Assembly: GCF_042453785.1 (NCBI RefSeq)
Contig: NC_091675.1
Coordinates: forward strand, 6,522,501-6,586,500
Length of the DNA stretch: 64,000 nucleotides
Origin: Malus domestica
Lineage: Eukaryota > Streptophyta > Magnoliopsida > Rosales > Rosaceae
Reading direction: 5' to 3'
The notes under the pieces were generated by a model that saw nothing but the letters and a program-made list of their open reading frames with translations, did not search any database and had not been told where the DNA came from. The position numbers were made by a program, and so were the translations under genes. Shown piece by piece: positions 1 to 13,194 of this stretch; the stretch's first letter is position 1; each line of letters opens with the position of its first letter.

Positions 1-2191
1 ATATAATTAAGAAGAAATTTTTTTGTGTGGTCGGTACACGAGATAATACATCATGTGTTATTATAAAAATAGTAGGATATATGTGTTAAAAAGTTAATAA
101 CTTAAAAAATAAAATTTCTCATCATTTTTATAAAAAAAATGTGATGTACCATTCGTGTTCTTATCACAATGAAAAATTTCTCATAATTAGGGGGATGAGG
201 TGGCAATCAGTAAGGGTTTGCAGCATCGTCACCGCATGGTCCACGCTGCTGCATGCACTAATATTAATTATTATCTTGCATCGCATTGTATGACAGGTAA
301 GCAATATATATATATAATAATATTGAATGATGGACACAAAAAATTTAAAGGAAAACTAATGAAAATAATTTGAAAACTATATATTTTAACGATAAAAATA
401 AAATAAAGGGTAAAGTAAATAGTACCAAGATTAATTTTTTAATATAAAAATATGATTTTTTCGTTAAAATAAACAGTATCAAAAACTTTTCGTTAAAATT
501 TCTAATATTTAACGGTGTATCTATGACATATAAGTTGCTATCATATATAATAGAGAATGTGTAGTTAAAAATTGCTGAGTGCAAGGTACCTTCCATTTTG
601 TACCTTCCTTTTCCACTTTCTCTCATCCCGATTTCATCATACAAGTGGGTTTATGACTTTTAGGAAATTTTGTAGTCATCTAAGTAACATCAAATAAGTA
701 AGTACTAGTTTGGTAATACTTAAAAACAGCTTATTTTCATAGTTTTGGATGAAAAAAAAAAAACTAAAAACGCGAAACAGTAAAAATGAGTTTATTCTCA
801 CAGCACAACAAAAATATTTTTTTTTCAAAGCAAAGTAATACCAAACCAACCCTAAATCAACTTAGTATTTTGATTCAAAACTGAATTATTACATTGTTAA
901 TCAAACAACAAAAGATATTCAATCTAGTTAGATATTGTGACAGCAAAACTTGAAATAGAATTAGATAAGTGATCCTCCAATCTATATGATGAGGTAGTGG
1001 TTGCAATGTTGCATTGAACACCAACTTATATTAGACATTTCATCATGGGGTCCCAACCATTATATGATCAATCGATCTTGGCCCATCCAGCAACGGTTCC
1101 TATTGTGCTTGGTCCACGATTATATGGTGCCTTGATATTCTAATAAATGTGACTTTACCCTACAACATTGCATGTTAAAAATGACAATTCTATGCACTTA
1201 AATTAAGAGTCTTTTTTTTGCCTAAGCTCTCTTCTTGAATGTCCACTTCAAATTTACGAACAAATACTGCTAGGAACATCAAATTTCATTCGTTAAATAA
1301 TGTTATCGTGTTTGGTTTTATTATAATATTCTTAGTTCACTTTGAACCTGATTTGCTATGCTAATAATACGTATAATGATAAATCATTAAACAACTTAAT
1401 TTATTACATAATCTATTATCTATGCCATTCTTTTTGTACAAACGATATTCTAATCTAAGCCAATAAACCTGAATTTCTCTCCCTTATAATGTATAAATTA
1501 CATTGCATTTGTACAGTACAATATGTGCAACTCTATTTTGATCAAAGATCAATCTATGATTTCATCTTAATTACGTTAGGTGAAATCAAAACTACGATAT
1601 ATCATCATCATCATCGATTGTCCTTGAGACCTTACAATATTTTTTACTATTCCAATAGGGTACATGGTACTTTCTTAACAAGTTGAAAAGGTACATCCTC
1701 AATGAGGTGGTGATTTACACATAATCTTGGACCCGTATATATGTTTCATATTTCTGGTCTCTGTTGTGAGTAGAGAGTAAGTACTCATATCTATATAAAG
1801 TTCCACAGGCAGTACTCGTGTACTACAACTTAAATCCATGGACATGCAATTTCTGTTTAAGCATTGATCATGTGGCCGTAATACCACGGCACACGTACGT
1901 AGCTATGTCAAATCATGCAAGAAGTATCAGTTGAAATGAATCAAATCATCATATGAACATTGTGTATAATTAGTACCCCGACACAACCATTTAACCCAAA
2001 TCAACCACGCAAATGCACCCCCAAATCGTCAAGCCCAATCACTCATTGCTCTAATCATTTCAAAGCATGAAAAATTCATCAAAAACAACCACCAACTAAT
2101 ATAATGTCGAAGTTCATATAGTATCACATGTTAAAAAGGACATCTTGGGTTATCACATGTTAGGTTTGGTGGTCAAGCTTTTTATGTATTA
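1..2191. other. Intergenic AT-rich DNA without a supported gene
   Basis: No open frame here has codon use, domains or splice structure that I can defend. The stretch holds one 155-bp miniature transposon (349-503, listed separately), A/T homopolymer runs and a short ATC run near 1600. The short frames at 1489-1686 and 1699-1887 look random. Confidence 0.6.
349..503 (+). mobile_element. hAT-like MITE, family B, 155 bp
   Basis: It begins AGGAAAACTAATGAAAA and ends in a decayed form of CGTTAAAGTTCCCT. The same 155-bp unit recurs at 45455-45609, 60206-60360 and, inverted, at 44929-45083. This copy is diverged, and its flanks (AAATTTAA and AATATTTA) are only partly alike. It has no coding capacity. 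Confidence 0.6.
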
Positions 2192-2196
2192 CACTC

Positions 2197-3332
2197 TGTT
2201 GACCCTAAAAACTACTAAGCCTACGTGGTGTGTATGCCGAGTAACTAATAAGCTAACTATGTCATTCGGTTGCTTGCGGGGCGTGCCAACTCGGCCGAGG
2301 AGTAAAATGTGTTGATGTTGCGTTGAGCGCGCGGCTGACTTCTCGATCTTGCGACTGCGGTCGAGGAAGGAACACGTCTCGGCCTTCAGGTTTTAGAGCT
2401 TGAAGACAAAGCTACTAATTATGCGAAGTTCACAAATCGTCGATGCCGGATTCGGTCACGGTGATTATGTTTGTGAAAGTATAAGCACGCCGAATCGACA
2501 CTAGAGTATAAAGACACAAATACTCAAAACAAATGTACGTCTTGATTGTGAAAGTGGTTCGGTCATCAGAATACTGAACTCTAAAACCTACTTGCGAATA
2601 ACCGATCATAAACAACTCGGCGTTCAATGTGCCAAATGTAACTTGTAACACCTCATTTCGCTGAGAAGGCTAATGAGATGACATTTGCCAATAAGGATTC
2701 GAAAATCCTTCTCCACCAAGACTTGGATAGATAACCGGTTGGCCCTGTCGCAGTGCTGTTTATCCAAACTGAAGGTGCTCCACGGTCGATTGATTCTACA
2801 GTAACAGTGCTGTTTATCCAAACTGAAGATGTTCGCCGGTTGCCTTCACGGTGCTGTTTATCTAAACTGAAGATGTGTTGGCGAAAAAGGAAAACAAAGA
2901 TCTTAAGGTTGTTGAGAGGTTTCGCGTAGAGCGAGGGTTTGCGCAGGGCCATTTGTGTGTTGAATTGGAGGGGCTTTGTTCGATGTCCTCCCTCCCCTAT
3001 TTATAGTAGCCAACCTGTATTGAATCACAATCATTCTCGGATTAGAACTCTTTTCCCCGATCCAACCTTATCTCGGCCAGTCCTACTCCTACTAGGACTT
3101 TGAACTTAACTCGTTATCAGGCCGCATTCAATCTCAAACTCTAACATCCTTATCATGTCGAAACTCCTTCTCGTAATAGGACTCACCCATATCCTACTGG
3201 TTCCGGATGGGACATGGCCAACTTCGACTGCGCGGCCCATGAGCTGGATAACCCCCAACGACACCTAAACATGGCCTCTGGGCCGAGAACAATTCTAAAC
3301 TCGGCCCAAACCAATATTTTTGGGCCCAAACA
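2197..3332 (-). mobile_element. Solo LTR 1a, 1136 bp, minus orientation
   Basis: The element runs from TGTTGACCC to GGGCCCAAACA on the plus strand, with TG and CA ends. It is flanked by a perfect 5-bp duplication CACTC (2192-2196 and 3333-3337). No gag-pol or second LTR follows, so it is a solo LTR left by unequal recombination. A plant TATA box, TATAAATAG on the minus strand at 2997-3005, lies upstream of several tandem copies of a unit containing TTTGGATAAACAGCAC. A diverged copy in the opposite orientation spans 29456-33897. The family is not determined because no internal region is present. Confidence 0.85.
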
Positions 3333-3345
3333 CACTCATATGCAA

Positions 3346-3757
3346 GGTTTTAAAAAACGTTAGGCACTAGTCGAGTGATGCTTGGGGTCTAGCACCTAGG
3401 CAGCTAGGTGGAACCTAGGCGGGGGCCTTAGGCGGACTAGGCGGATTTAAGTAAATTTATTATATATTGTATACATAAGTGTTTGCTTATACTTAAAAAT
3501 ACATAATTGCATTGGGATACATAAATTGCAAAATAGAATGACATATATATTATAAAGCATTAGAACATAATGCAAAATGAAAGTTATCTATTTTCTGTTT
3601 AAGTAAGAGTTGCGACCTAGGCACCTAGACGAGACTGGGCGGACTAGGCAGGTGCATAGGCGGTCTCCTTTTTTAATTTCCAAATGTCTTGGAATTAATT
3701 GGGCGGTGGTCAATGGCCTAACACCTAGACGACGCTAGCGGGGATTTTTAGAACAAT
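3346..3757 (+). repeat. Non-autonomous repeat, family C, with CCTAGGCG-type arms
   Basis: Two GC-rich arms rich in CTAGGC/GGCGG motifs flank an AT-rich centre (about 3450-3600). The ends, GTTTTAAAAAACG and GGGATTTTTAGAACA, are roughly inverted. A reverse-oriented relative lies at 41785-42275 with the same centre. It has no coding capacity and is probably a MITE or fold-back element. It begins just after the right duplication of the solo LTR. Confidence 0.55.
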
Positions 3758-4383
3758 GCTCTCATAAGGATCGATTTGATCAATGATTACAAGGATTGAC
3801 AGTCTAACATAATGATAAAAGAATATTTTGGTAGAGTTAACTAAAAAATTGTATGGGGATTACATATTCTCATGAGATTTGACTTGACCTGTGATTTCCA
3901 ATTGATGATCTGCAATATTGATAAAATAATAATTTGGTACGTGCACAAGTATGAAAAATTCGTTCTTCAATAACTTTTGACAAAATTATAAATTTGAACC
4001 ACTAATTATGTCATTTTTTTTATAACGCAAATGTATAGTTCTTACACTGTGACATATACAAGTTTGATAAGAGAACGCTAATGTAAAATCTACATTATTG
4101 TTATTTTCTTCGATAATTTTTGCTTTTGATTGAGGAAACTTGATTCAACCCAACTACCGTGGAAACAATTATATTATAGAAAACTTCATTTTAATCCTTA
4201 AAAAAGATAAGATTTAGATTATAACCATATATAAGATTAAAATCCAATTTTAGTCCCTAGCACATTTAATCATATCATTTATTAGTTGTATTTTGATGTT
4301 TTATTTTATCTTTTTATTTTTATTTTAATGTATTAGTTACATTTAAATTTAATTTATATTTCATTCATCATAATATATTTTAA

Positions 4384-4880
4384 TGTCTACATTTAGGCAA
4401 CTAATTTTTTTTATAATATATATTCCGATAACAATTTTGTATGTTCTTCATTTAGGTACATTAATACATTTGAATATTTTGGTATATCCATCGGTACAAA
4501 CATGTAGTTACATTGATTCAATATAATGCATTTTGGTCAATATAATGTATTTCGTTACATACACTTTGGTACACATATTTGAGTATTGACTTTTAGGTAC
4601 ATTAATTCAATTATTATATTTCGGTAAATACATTTAGGTACATACATTTTGGTACTAATATTTAGCTACATATATTTTTGGTATTGATATTTAGGTATAT
4701 ACATGTTGGTACATACATTTTAGTATTAACATTTAGGTACATTAATTCAATATAATACTTTTCGGTACATACATTTAGGTTCATTATAATATATTTCGGT
4801 ACAATCATGTCGGTACAAATATTTCAGTACAAAAAAGTCAATTTTATATATTTTGGCACAATCATTTCTGTACACTTATG
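4384..4880 (+). repeat. Degenerate minisatellite-like array of GGTACATACATTT
   Basis: Variants of a 12-20 bp unit built on GGTACAT plus ACATTTAGGTACATTAAT recur more than a dozen times with poor spacing. Similar TACCCATG or GTACAT motifs recur in the repeats at 18.9-19.4 kb and 23.9-24.1 kb. No frame crosses the array. Confidence 0.5.
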
Positions 4881-5635
4881 TATTTATATATTTTTGTATC
4901 ACAAATTTCTTTTAATATTTTCTCATTTACATTCATTTCTAATTCAAAAAAACTAAATATGAGCATATTAATAAAATTAAAATTTAATATGGAGAGATTA
5001 AATAAAAATAAACATTAAATAACAAAAATTGAATGTAAATTTTGATAAAAGTACACTCAAGGGATTAAATTGAATATTTAATCTAGCACCAGGTTTTTTT
5101 TTAATTTTAATCTTTTGCAATGACTAATGTTAAAAAACCCCATTATATTATTGGGGTTGGGAGGTCCTTGTGGCTTTACTTAGCAATTGATTAGGCAGAT
5201 CAAGTCTCGTGTGGATTTAAAAGTTGCAGAATCTTCTATATTTAGCATAGCATACAATTTCAAGTGACTAGACTTTTGAGTGTATGCGCATACGAAAAGT
5301 GATGGATTTAGAGGTATAGAGTACTATATAATGCGATTCCATCAAAGTGGTTTAGAACTTTAGATGATTAGACGGTGTCTATCACGTTGGGTCCCTTTTA
5401 CGCCATGGGATCTCAATCTCTTGGCATACTAGCATTAGGGATATAGGTTCTCATTTCATTTCGTAATTTTGTAAGAACATGCTTAGCCACGTACGAGTAT
5501 ACCGATAGTGTTTTGTGAACCCTACGTACATCAACGACCAAGATCAATTCAATTTTTTATGCGCATGAGTGACCTTACTTACCTGTGCTCGATCATTCTT
5601 TAATTAGCTAGTTTGAAGTGGCATTGTGTGGCTGT

Positions 5636-5822
5636 AAAACAATCTTTAAGCATACTAGCATAGCCACCACCCAATTCATTTCTCTTATATGTTAAATGGT
5701 AAAACAATCTTTTAGCATACTAGCTAGCAACAGCAGTAGGTTCTTCTTTCATTTCACCATATTAAATGGTAAAACAATCTTTTAGCATACTAACATTAGC
5801 AGTAGGTTCGCATTTCATTTCG
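5636..5822 (+). repeat. Three tandem copies of a unit of about 65 bp
   Basis: The core AAACAATCTTTTAGCATACTA recurs at about 5637, 5702 and 5771. Each copy is followed by a variant of GTAGGTTC and a CATTTCATTTC tail. The units are diverged but clearly related. Confidence 0.6.
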
Positions 5823-8607
5823 TGATTTTTTTTTTTTTAAGAGAAATGCTACACTCAAGTTGCCCAAATGTTAGGATTCATTGTGAATTTGTGAATCCTA
5901 CATATATCAACGGCTGATAAGATCAGTTCACGCGTGCGAGTGACTTAACTCGCTTATTCTTTAATTAGTTTTCAAGTGGCACTGTACGGTTGTACTTGGC
6001 TTACCTGCTATGAAGTTGTATATATATTATATGCAGCACTGACATTGATTGTTTGTAAGAAAATGAAGTGCATATTACTGTATAAACACACAATTCTTTG
6101 GGGAAATATTATTAGAATGAGGAAAGTCCACAGCCGACTTGGGGAGGATGATTTCTGTCACAAACAATAATAAACCTTTGTGATAAATCAAATCAAATCA
6201 ATGTTTACTAGGATTATAACATTATACCAAACTGTCAGGTACTCTCATATATAGGACTAATGTACCTTGGCAAAGAATTGACCAGCTAGCAGGTAAGAAG
6301 TTAATGTGTATTTAATTTTTTTGGTGTCGAAACAAAAATTAGTATGAACAAAATCCCAACACTGTATCTGCATGGTTTCTGCTGTCGGGGACTTTTAGTT
6401 CAAAGTTTCTCAAGGAAGAAGAAAAGCAAAACCCTAGTTACCTTTTTCTTTTGGGCAAAAACCCCTAGCTAGCTAGTGGTTCCAACTTTGTATCGGTTAT
6501 GGCCAACTCTCATTCCACTGACCTGTATGATTTGTTGGATTTAAATGTGGATATGGGATGGGACTGATCTGGGAATAAGGGGGGTTTTCTGCATCTGTGA
6601 AATCATGTGGCTTTAATTTAATCTGTTACATGATTCCTTCACACACCTCCCCTAACTTGGATGACATATTATAACTTGGTTCAATTCATTTCTGGACATT
6701 ATTCATTAATTATTTCAAGAAATCAGTTTTTTATTTATGTTTTCTTATTATTTAGAATTATTTGTCCGGATCTCAAAGTCGAGTATACAACGATATTGTT
6801 CAAATTTAATCACCTGCTAAGTACTGAGTTTTATCACAAAAGACATTGATGCAGTTAAAAGTTGAACCATTCAATATAAATTATATTTTAGTCTGCCAAA
6901 ATTTCAAATTATTCTTCGACATTATTATTATTACTACTATTATCATTATTATTCCTATTTTTATCAATCTCTACACTAATTAAATAGTAAATAATCTGTT
7001 ACTTTCTTGCTCTATTCACATGCAGTTCATGTGAAAGCATGTTCATGAGTTTACACACATCAGACTAAACATTAATCTCAAACATAGTAAGTGGAGCCTG
7101 ATGACCTATATATATATATATATATATAATTTTTTTTTTTTCCTAATTGGTTGATCATATTTATTGTTTTAGATAATAAAGAATATATGTGAGTTCATGT
7201 TCAATTCACGTGCGGTTCAGCAAACTGATCAGTGTTTGTGTTGATTTTAATTTTTAGAAAATACGTATTGTATGACCATGCTGATGCAGTCACTGGTCTT
7301 CGATCACATTGGAAGCTCATGCTTTTGTTACAAATGGTCCACATGAGTGGTTCGATGAGTAGTAACTATATATGAGTCCCTTTGCTCTGAATGCAGATGC
7401 TACCACTGACTCAGTGTGAATTAAATGCAGCTGATGGCATTGGGTGAGCCGCCCCATGGCCATGAAGGTATGAACACAATGACAGAGATGACAGATAACA
7501 CATGCATTACAGACCCTTTCACATCTTAATTAATTACTCAATGGCATCTCAATTGGAGATTAACTCTTTAGCTACTCTCGGTTTGTACATCTCAATGTTT
7601 ATCTTTATTCACATATATTACACACCACCTCTCATTTTAGTTAATTAATGTATGTAATCTCAGTATGAGATTCTTAACAATTCTCAGTTATACATCCCCA
7701 TGTGTTTTTATCTTTGATCATGTGACATGTGAGATAACAAAAAAAAATATAATTAATCACTATAAGATTTTTTTTTTTCTGATTAATCATTCTTCAACCT
7801 TAATCTTTGATCACTAGACGATGTCAGAGACTCCTTCTACCGTCAATTGAATACAATTAATGGTAGAATTGCAAGGGATAAGTTCTAGAGACTACTCCTT
7901 CAACCTTCAACTGAACAAATTTGAAAGTGACATCTATTTCTTCCTTCAACGTATTAGGTATAGTGAGTTAATTATCTAATTCATTTGAATCCTAAAGATG
8001 AAAGAAAATGATGTACTACCGGTTATTGAATCTTCCCATCTCAGTTGGTCGAGAACCAAATCTAGTCAGTTCATGCTCAGACATTTATGTGATTCACAAC
8101 TGTGCCTACATATGCAAACTTGCATTATGTTTAGAAATTAGAACCGCAATTAGCTGAAAGCTTCTTTCTCCATTGAGGAAAATAACTTCATTGTAAAACT
8201 CAATGTGGATTGGAAATCTGATTTTGTTGCTAATCCGGCTGTTGACCAGGTTTTGGAAGCTGAAATGTGGGGTTTATTCTTAGGTATGAAGAATTGTTTC
8301 AGCCTGTCAATTGAACTTGAGTTACCTCATAGATAAACAAGACCTCAACGATAACGTTATTTTTCGGATAACCAGCGTTTGTAACACAATTGATGAACTA
8401 CTACAAGAAATGAAACAGAAGGAAAAATGGAAGTCTTTGCTTATTGTTTCCATAAGTTAGACAGTAACAAAGAATGTCTTTCTCTCACCTTGTCTGATGT
8501 CTAATAGTTCCCGCCCAATATTTTTGGTCGAATACAAAGAAATCTAAATAGAGCAATTTCTAAAAGTACACTGCTGCAGAGAATAAGGGTTTTATTAATT
8601 TTCTCGC

Positions 8608-11600
8608 TTACGCTCTCCTTCTCTTGGGACTTAAAATGAAATCGTCGTCGTCGTCGCTCTCTTTGATAACTCTCTTCATGGCTTTTACATCGCCATTCTT
8701 AGATGCCTGCTGTTGTGGCCTCTGTGAACTCTCAGGTTTACTTGGTGGTTTTGGTGTAGACTTAATAGGGGTTCCCAAACGGAGTTGCTTTTGCTTTCTC
8801 TGCTTCTTCTCGTATGCCTTTCTGGATCTTTCAGGGGACAAAAGGCCATGCTCCATCATCCTGCAAATGAGTTGAGAACATCCAACGTTTAGAAGAAATT
8901 CACGTAGCATCTAATTCACAGCACTAGAAATTCGGCAGCATATCCAAAATTCATGAGCCAATGCACACCAATCATTAACTAACTCTTATATGAGATGTTG
9001 CAAACCAACAAGAGAAACGAACCCCAGAAAAGTTGCTAGGCTCTTATAAGTTCATCGGTTAGTTTTCAAATTTGTGTGGGCACTAGTGTAAATAAGAAGT
9101 TCGTTAGCCACAGAGCTTACCCAACACAATAAACAAACAACGAAAAGTAGAAACCTATGCAAACCCAAAAGTGATTTGTATTTCAGGTTCAACAAATATA
9201 GTTGAGGATAAGAGGCCAAAGAGTATTGCACATTCAAGGGGGATTCCTCGTGTATTCAAAAACTTGAGAGCGTTTTTCATCAGAAACTCTGATACGCACA
9301 TTGCACAGAAACGCTTGACCCACTAGCCATTCACTCACAGTGCTGCGAAAAGCAACGAAGACTGTAGAGAAAATGAATTCTATTGCAGGACTGTAAATGG
9401 GTTGGATCATGTTGAATTGCATCCTGAGCACATTCATCAGCGGCAACCAAATGCAAAACTGATCTTGGCTCACACTGTTTAAGATTGATCAATTTTTAAA
9501 TCTGCTAGAAATTACTATCGTTTTCCATGGTTCTACTTCTAACTGATCAAACGTGTTCCAAAGAAAAATTTAGAATGTAAGGCACTTTCAACAACTACCG
9601 ATGTTGGATCAGATAAAGTTATATTACCAAAACCGAAACAATCCATAGACAAATTTGCAACAGTCATGCTGTTCTACCAAATTAACCAAGTGTTTCTAGA
9701 CGAGAATCTAATTCCAATGTTATGATATAATGTGCAAGAGCTCATCAGTAAACCAGTGTTTCTGGATTTAATTTCAAATGTCCATGGTTGTCAGCGTAGT
9801 ATCCATTCATTCTCATGAAGTTTCAAGAATAAACTGGCTGACTAAAGTTTTGAAAAAAGATTGTTCGGGTTAGCATTCAGTGCCGCAGTCAAATGGGGTC
9901 TAAATTGAAACAAATACGGCTGGTCCTAAGTCCTAACTCATAAGTTCATCAAATAATAAAAAAGTGGGGTAAATTATCAAGAGATAGCCGACCTACCACA
10001 GTGCAGATCGGGGAAAAAAACAGGGCCTGTGCAAAATCATGAATTTTATCTGTTTTGTTGATTCAATAAGAGAAAGATTTTTGTGCCGCTTAGCTAATAA
10101 CTTCTGATTATGAAACCAAAAGGACATAGAAAGCTGCTTTACTATGACTTTTCCTCACTTCCTATAAAGTTTACACTCTTACATTTCACTGAAAATTCAT
10201 ATTATCCATCCCAACTACATATAGAGTTGGAAGCCATCACCGACAGAAAAATATACTTGTTTTGGTAGTGAACATGCAGCTTACTGGTATAGTTGTTGTC
10301 CACATAACAATCTATATATGCAATTCTTCCAGATGAATATTGGCTTAGGCATATCCAAGACAGTGAAAAGGCACCATCATCGGACTAAACATGATCTGGA
10401 TCCTAAAAGTACGGAAGCAGTCAACTAAGGTTAAATTGGCTTTGAGGAATCACTATCATTTGATGAACTTTTGAATCGAAGGGGGCCTCGCAAATATAAA
10501 GTTACTTCCAACAATATCAACCTTGCAGTGAAATCGAATTTAACCAGTTTGTACATTCCCCATATGATCAAATAGAAGGATAAAAGATTTATATAGATAA
10601 GGAAAAGTTACCAGAATTCTGCCATTTCACTTGTTGGTATCTGTTTGGACAATGACTCGTAAAAGATCCTCAAAGGTTCTCTCTGGAAATAGAAAGCAAT
10701 AAAGAAACACAGGGATGAGTGGCTCTTTATCAATATAAACTAAAACAAGCATATAAATAAAAGTGATGGGAAAAGAAGAACCTCTTCTGGAGGATCAAAC
10801 TTCTGGCCTGCCAAAGTGTATACTTTCTTCTCTCTCACTTTTGTGGTGGTTTTCTTTGTTATCGTCTTTGATACCGAATTCAGGTTTGATTTTACCTGCA
10901 CATTTGAACAACTAATACTGAATCCATCACACCCAACATGAAATCAATACAGTCAAGTCTGATACCATGAACCCTGGAACCCGTCATAGAAACATAGGTT
11001 GCACCACAAATCAACCATGTCATTGTCGATTATCCAAAGGGTAGTGATTTTCACACACCCTGTTTCTCCTTTGCACTCCTCCCTTTGTCTCTGCCTCTTG
11101 ATTCTCCTTAGATTTATTCAATCCTAAAAGTATAAACAAGGGGCGGAGTGCAGAAGGAGAAAATAGGAGTGCGGAGATCACTTTGCCTATCCAAATAATC
11201 TAAGAAACAGAAATTAGAAATTCAGAATACACCAGAAACCCCAAACCAATATACCTAATGCATTGAATACACATAAATCGATTCAGAACCCACAAACCCA
11301 ATTCACCAAATTAAGAACAAAACCACAAAGTTCACTATACCATTGTCAATCATCCAAATTAATTAGCAATTCCTAATTAGAACATCCCCTAATCCATCAG
11401 AAACAGCTAAATCAATTCACAACCCCACAAACCCAATTCACCCAATTGAAAACCCAATCCAAAGAACAAAACTTTAAGGTCAAAAAGTTCAAAAAATTCA
11501 ATCAAATTTGACATGGGTTTTACCTCAGTTTTTGTAACAGTCTGCACAGATTTCTGCCTGAAATCAGCTGCCTGCTGCTTGCTTGAAGAGCTCTCAATCT

Positions 11601-11688
11601 TCTTCTTAGTGACAGAATATCCAATCTTTCCCTTTGAAGAACCATCCTGCAGGGTGCCGCCGCTCTTCACCTTGGCAGAAGTAGCCAT
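8608..11688 (-). CDS. Small basic nuclear-type protein, 4 exons, 200 aa
   Basis: Minus-strand exons 11688-11524, 10895-10782, 10682-10612 and 8860-8608 join with GT-AG borders and correct phase into 201 codons including the stop. The N-terminus is Ser/Lys/Thr-rich and low complexity. A conserved-looking centre (about residues 80-135) contains VYTLAGQKFDPPEEREPLR and then MAEFWMMEHGLLSPERSRKA. A Lys/Gln-rich helix and Pro-rich segment follow, ending in an acidic run of five Asp and the basic tail SPKRRRA, which could be a nuclear localisation signal. Similar uncharacterised proteins are, I believe, widespread in plants; I cannot name a family or function. An in-frame ATG five codons upstream (11703) is possible. 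I chose the inner one because MATS is a more usual start. Confidence 0.75.
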
Positions 11689-11703
11689 GGATTCCACCAC
11701 CAA

Positions 11704-13194
11704 TCTCTGTAAATTAATTTAATCTAATGTCTTGCTGTTTGGTTTTGATCGGATGATAAGAGACTTTATCTGCTTTTTGTTTCCACCTACTTTTTTCATT
11801 GAAAATTCATCAACGTAATAAACTTTGAAATTTTCCAAAGATTTAATTTATTGACAAAACAGATAAATTAAAGGAAAACTAAATTAAAAATTATGAAAAA
11901 AAATATGGATATTAGGATTTGGATATATCAGATTTGCAGGTTAATGAGTATTGTTCAACCGCTTTTTCCAGGTTTTGCTAACAGATGAAGAACGGCTTCT
12001 GCCTTCTTTTATTTTTATTATTTTGATTGCTCATGTCGAAAAGACATTTTTGCCCTTGATAATTCGAAGGAAGCGTCAAACGAAGCGTAAAGTGGTCATG
12101 CTCGATGTTTCCAACCGACGCGAGAACTAATAGGGTGTGGGGATCTTCATTTTAAACAATTATCTGTAGACGTTGGATTAGTCTGAGTGCGTTGTTCGTA
12201 CAGAATCTTATGATCGCACGGTCAGCATATAAATCTTGAGGATTTTAGAGGCTCGAGGCCTGCACTAACTTTGACGTTAACGATGGTCGGGCCAAGTGCT
12301 GGAAAAATAACCGACCTTGCTCTGTAACTTTTAACCGTTGATTTGGGATTGTCCTAAACTCCAAAGAGATCAAACTAAATGAGGCTGAATTAATTTCATA
12401 ATTAAATTGATTAACTATAAAGCATGGTTATTGTCACTTTGAAAAGTTACCTACACTTCAATTTATAAACGTAAGAAAAAGTTTGGACGATGAAATTTCA
12501 GATTACTAAGAAATTATAAAATAACGAAGATTGAAATGACAAAATTGTTATTTTCTAGAATTTGTAAATATACTTATTTGGTTAACCTTGAAGAACAATG
12601 AAATTTAAATACGAAATTTGAAACGGATAAAATTAATATATAAATGTGAGTTAGAAGTTAGAAAATGTGCTAGTAATGGTGGTGGAGACGACGGTGATAA
12701 TGGTGTTGGCAGTAGGTATGAATAGATAACGATATCTAGTGATGGCAACAATCGTGATGGTTATGATGATAGGAAATGTGTTAGTAGTGGTGGTGGAGAC
12801 GAGGGTGATGATGGTGGTTGGTGGTGTCGGCAGGTACGGTAGAGACAACGATATGTTGTGGTGGCAGCAGTCGTGATGGTGATGGTGATGATGACGGTGG
12901 GTGGTGGCGGCCGTGGTGACATAATGGTTGGTATATATGAACAATGACAAGAAGAGTGGGAAAGAGAGGGAACAAAAATCTTTTCTCTGCCTTTGCTTAC
13001 ACAAAATATTTATACTTTAATAACAATTCATGAAACCATAAATTTCTGAAATTTCAAATGCAACCTGCCACCACTTCATTTCCTTGTTATTCCACTTTTT
13101 TCCAAGAGGGTTCCTTACTCCAACACCAAAATTAAATAAAAAATAAAAAAATTAAATGAAAATGCAGAATTTACATGACTATAATGTTACTGTG
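11704..13194. other. Intergenic region between two minus-strand genes
   Basis: It holds the presumed promoter of the small basic protein gene (from 11704 upward) and the 3' side of the glycosyltransferase gene (below 13195). At 12661-12900 there is a GGTGGT/GATGGT-rich duplication; otherwise I see nothing. No clear TATA box could be assigned. Confidence 0.5.
12661..12900 (+). repeat. Tandem duplication of a unit of about 112 bp, rich in GGTGGTGGAGACGA
   Basis: The block starting at 12661 and the block starting at about 12773 share a start like GAAAATGTGYTAGTARTGG, a GGTGGTGGAGACGA core and a CGTGATGGT end. The minus strand reads as His/Thr-rich frames, which is a by-product of the triplet composition. 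Confidence 0.6.

Larger units (their letters stand above)
3766..8600. other. Long gene-poor stretch
   Basis: I see no gene. It contains degenerate GGTACAT-type repeats (4384-4880), a triplicated block of about 65 bp (5636-5822), an AT microsatellite near 7109-7128 and several A/T homopolymers. The frames at 5976-6170 and 6661-6849 are short, AT-driven and resemble nothing I know. Confidence 0.55.

Noticed and set aside
2624..2952. Overlapping minus-strand frames with SLDKQH and SVWINST repeats, seemingly conserved at 33028-33459
   Set aside because: They lie in the transcribed leader of an LTR and follow from its short tandem units; the second copy is interrupted by a stop. Homology of the DNA explains the similarity.
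12651..13004. His/Thr-rich minus-strand frame of 117 codons
   Set aside because: It is the complement of a GGTGGT/GATGGT low-complexity duplication; overlapping frames in other registers look equally repetitive, with no start context or homology.
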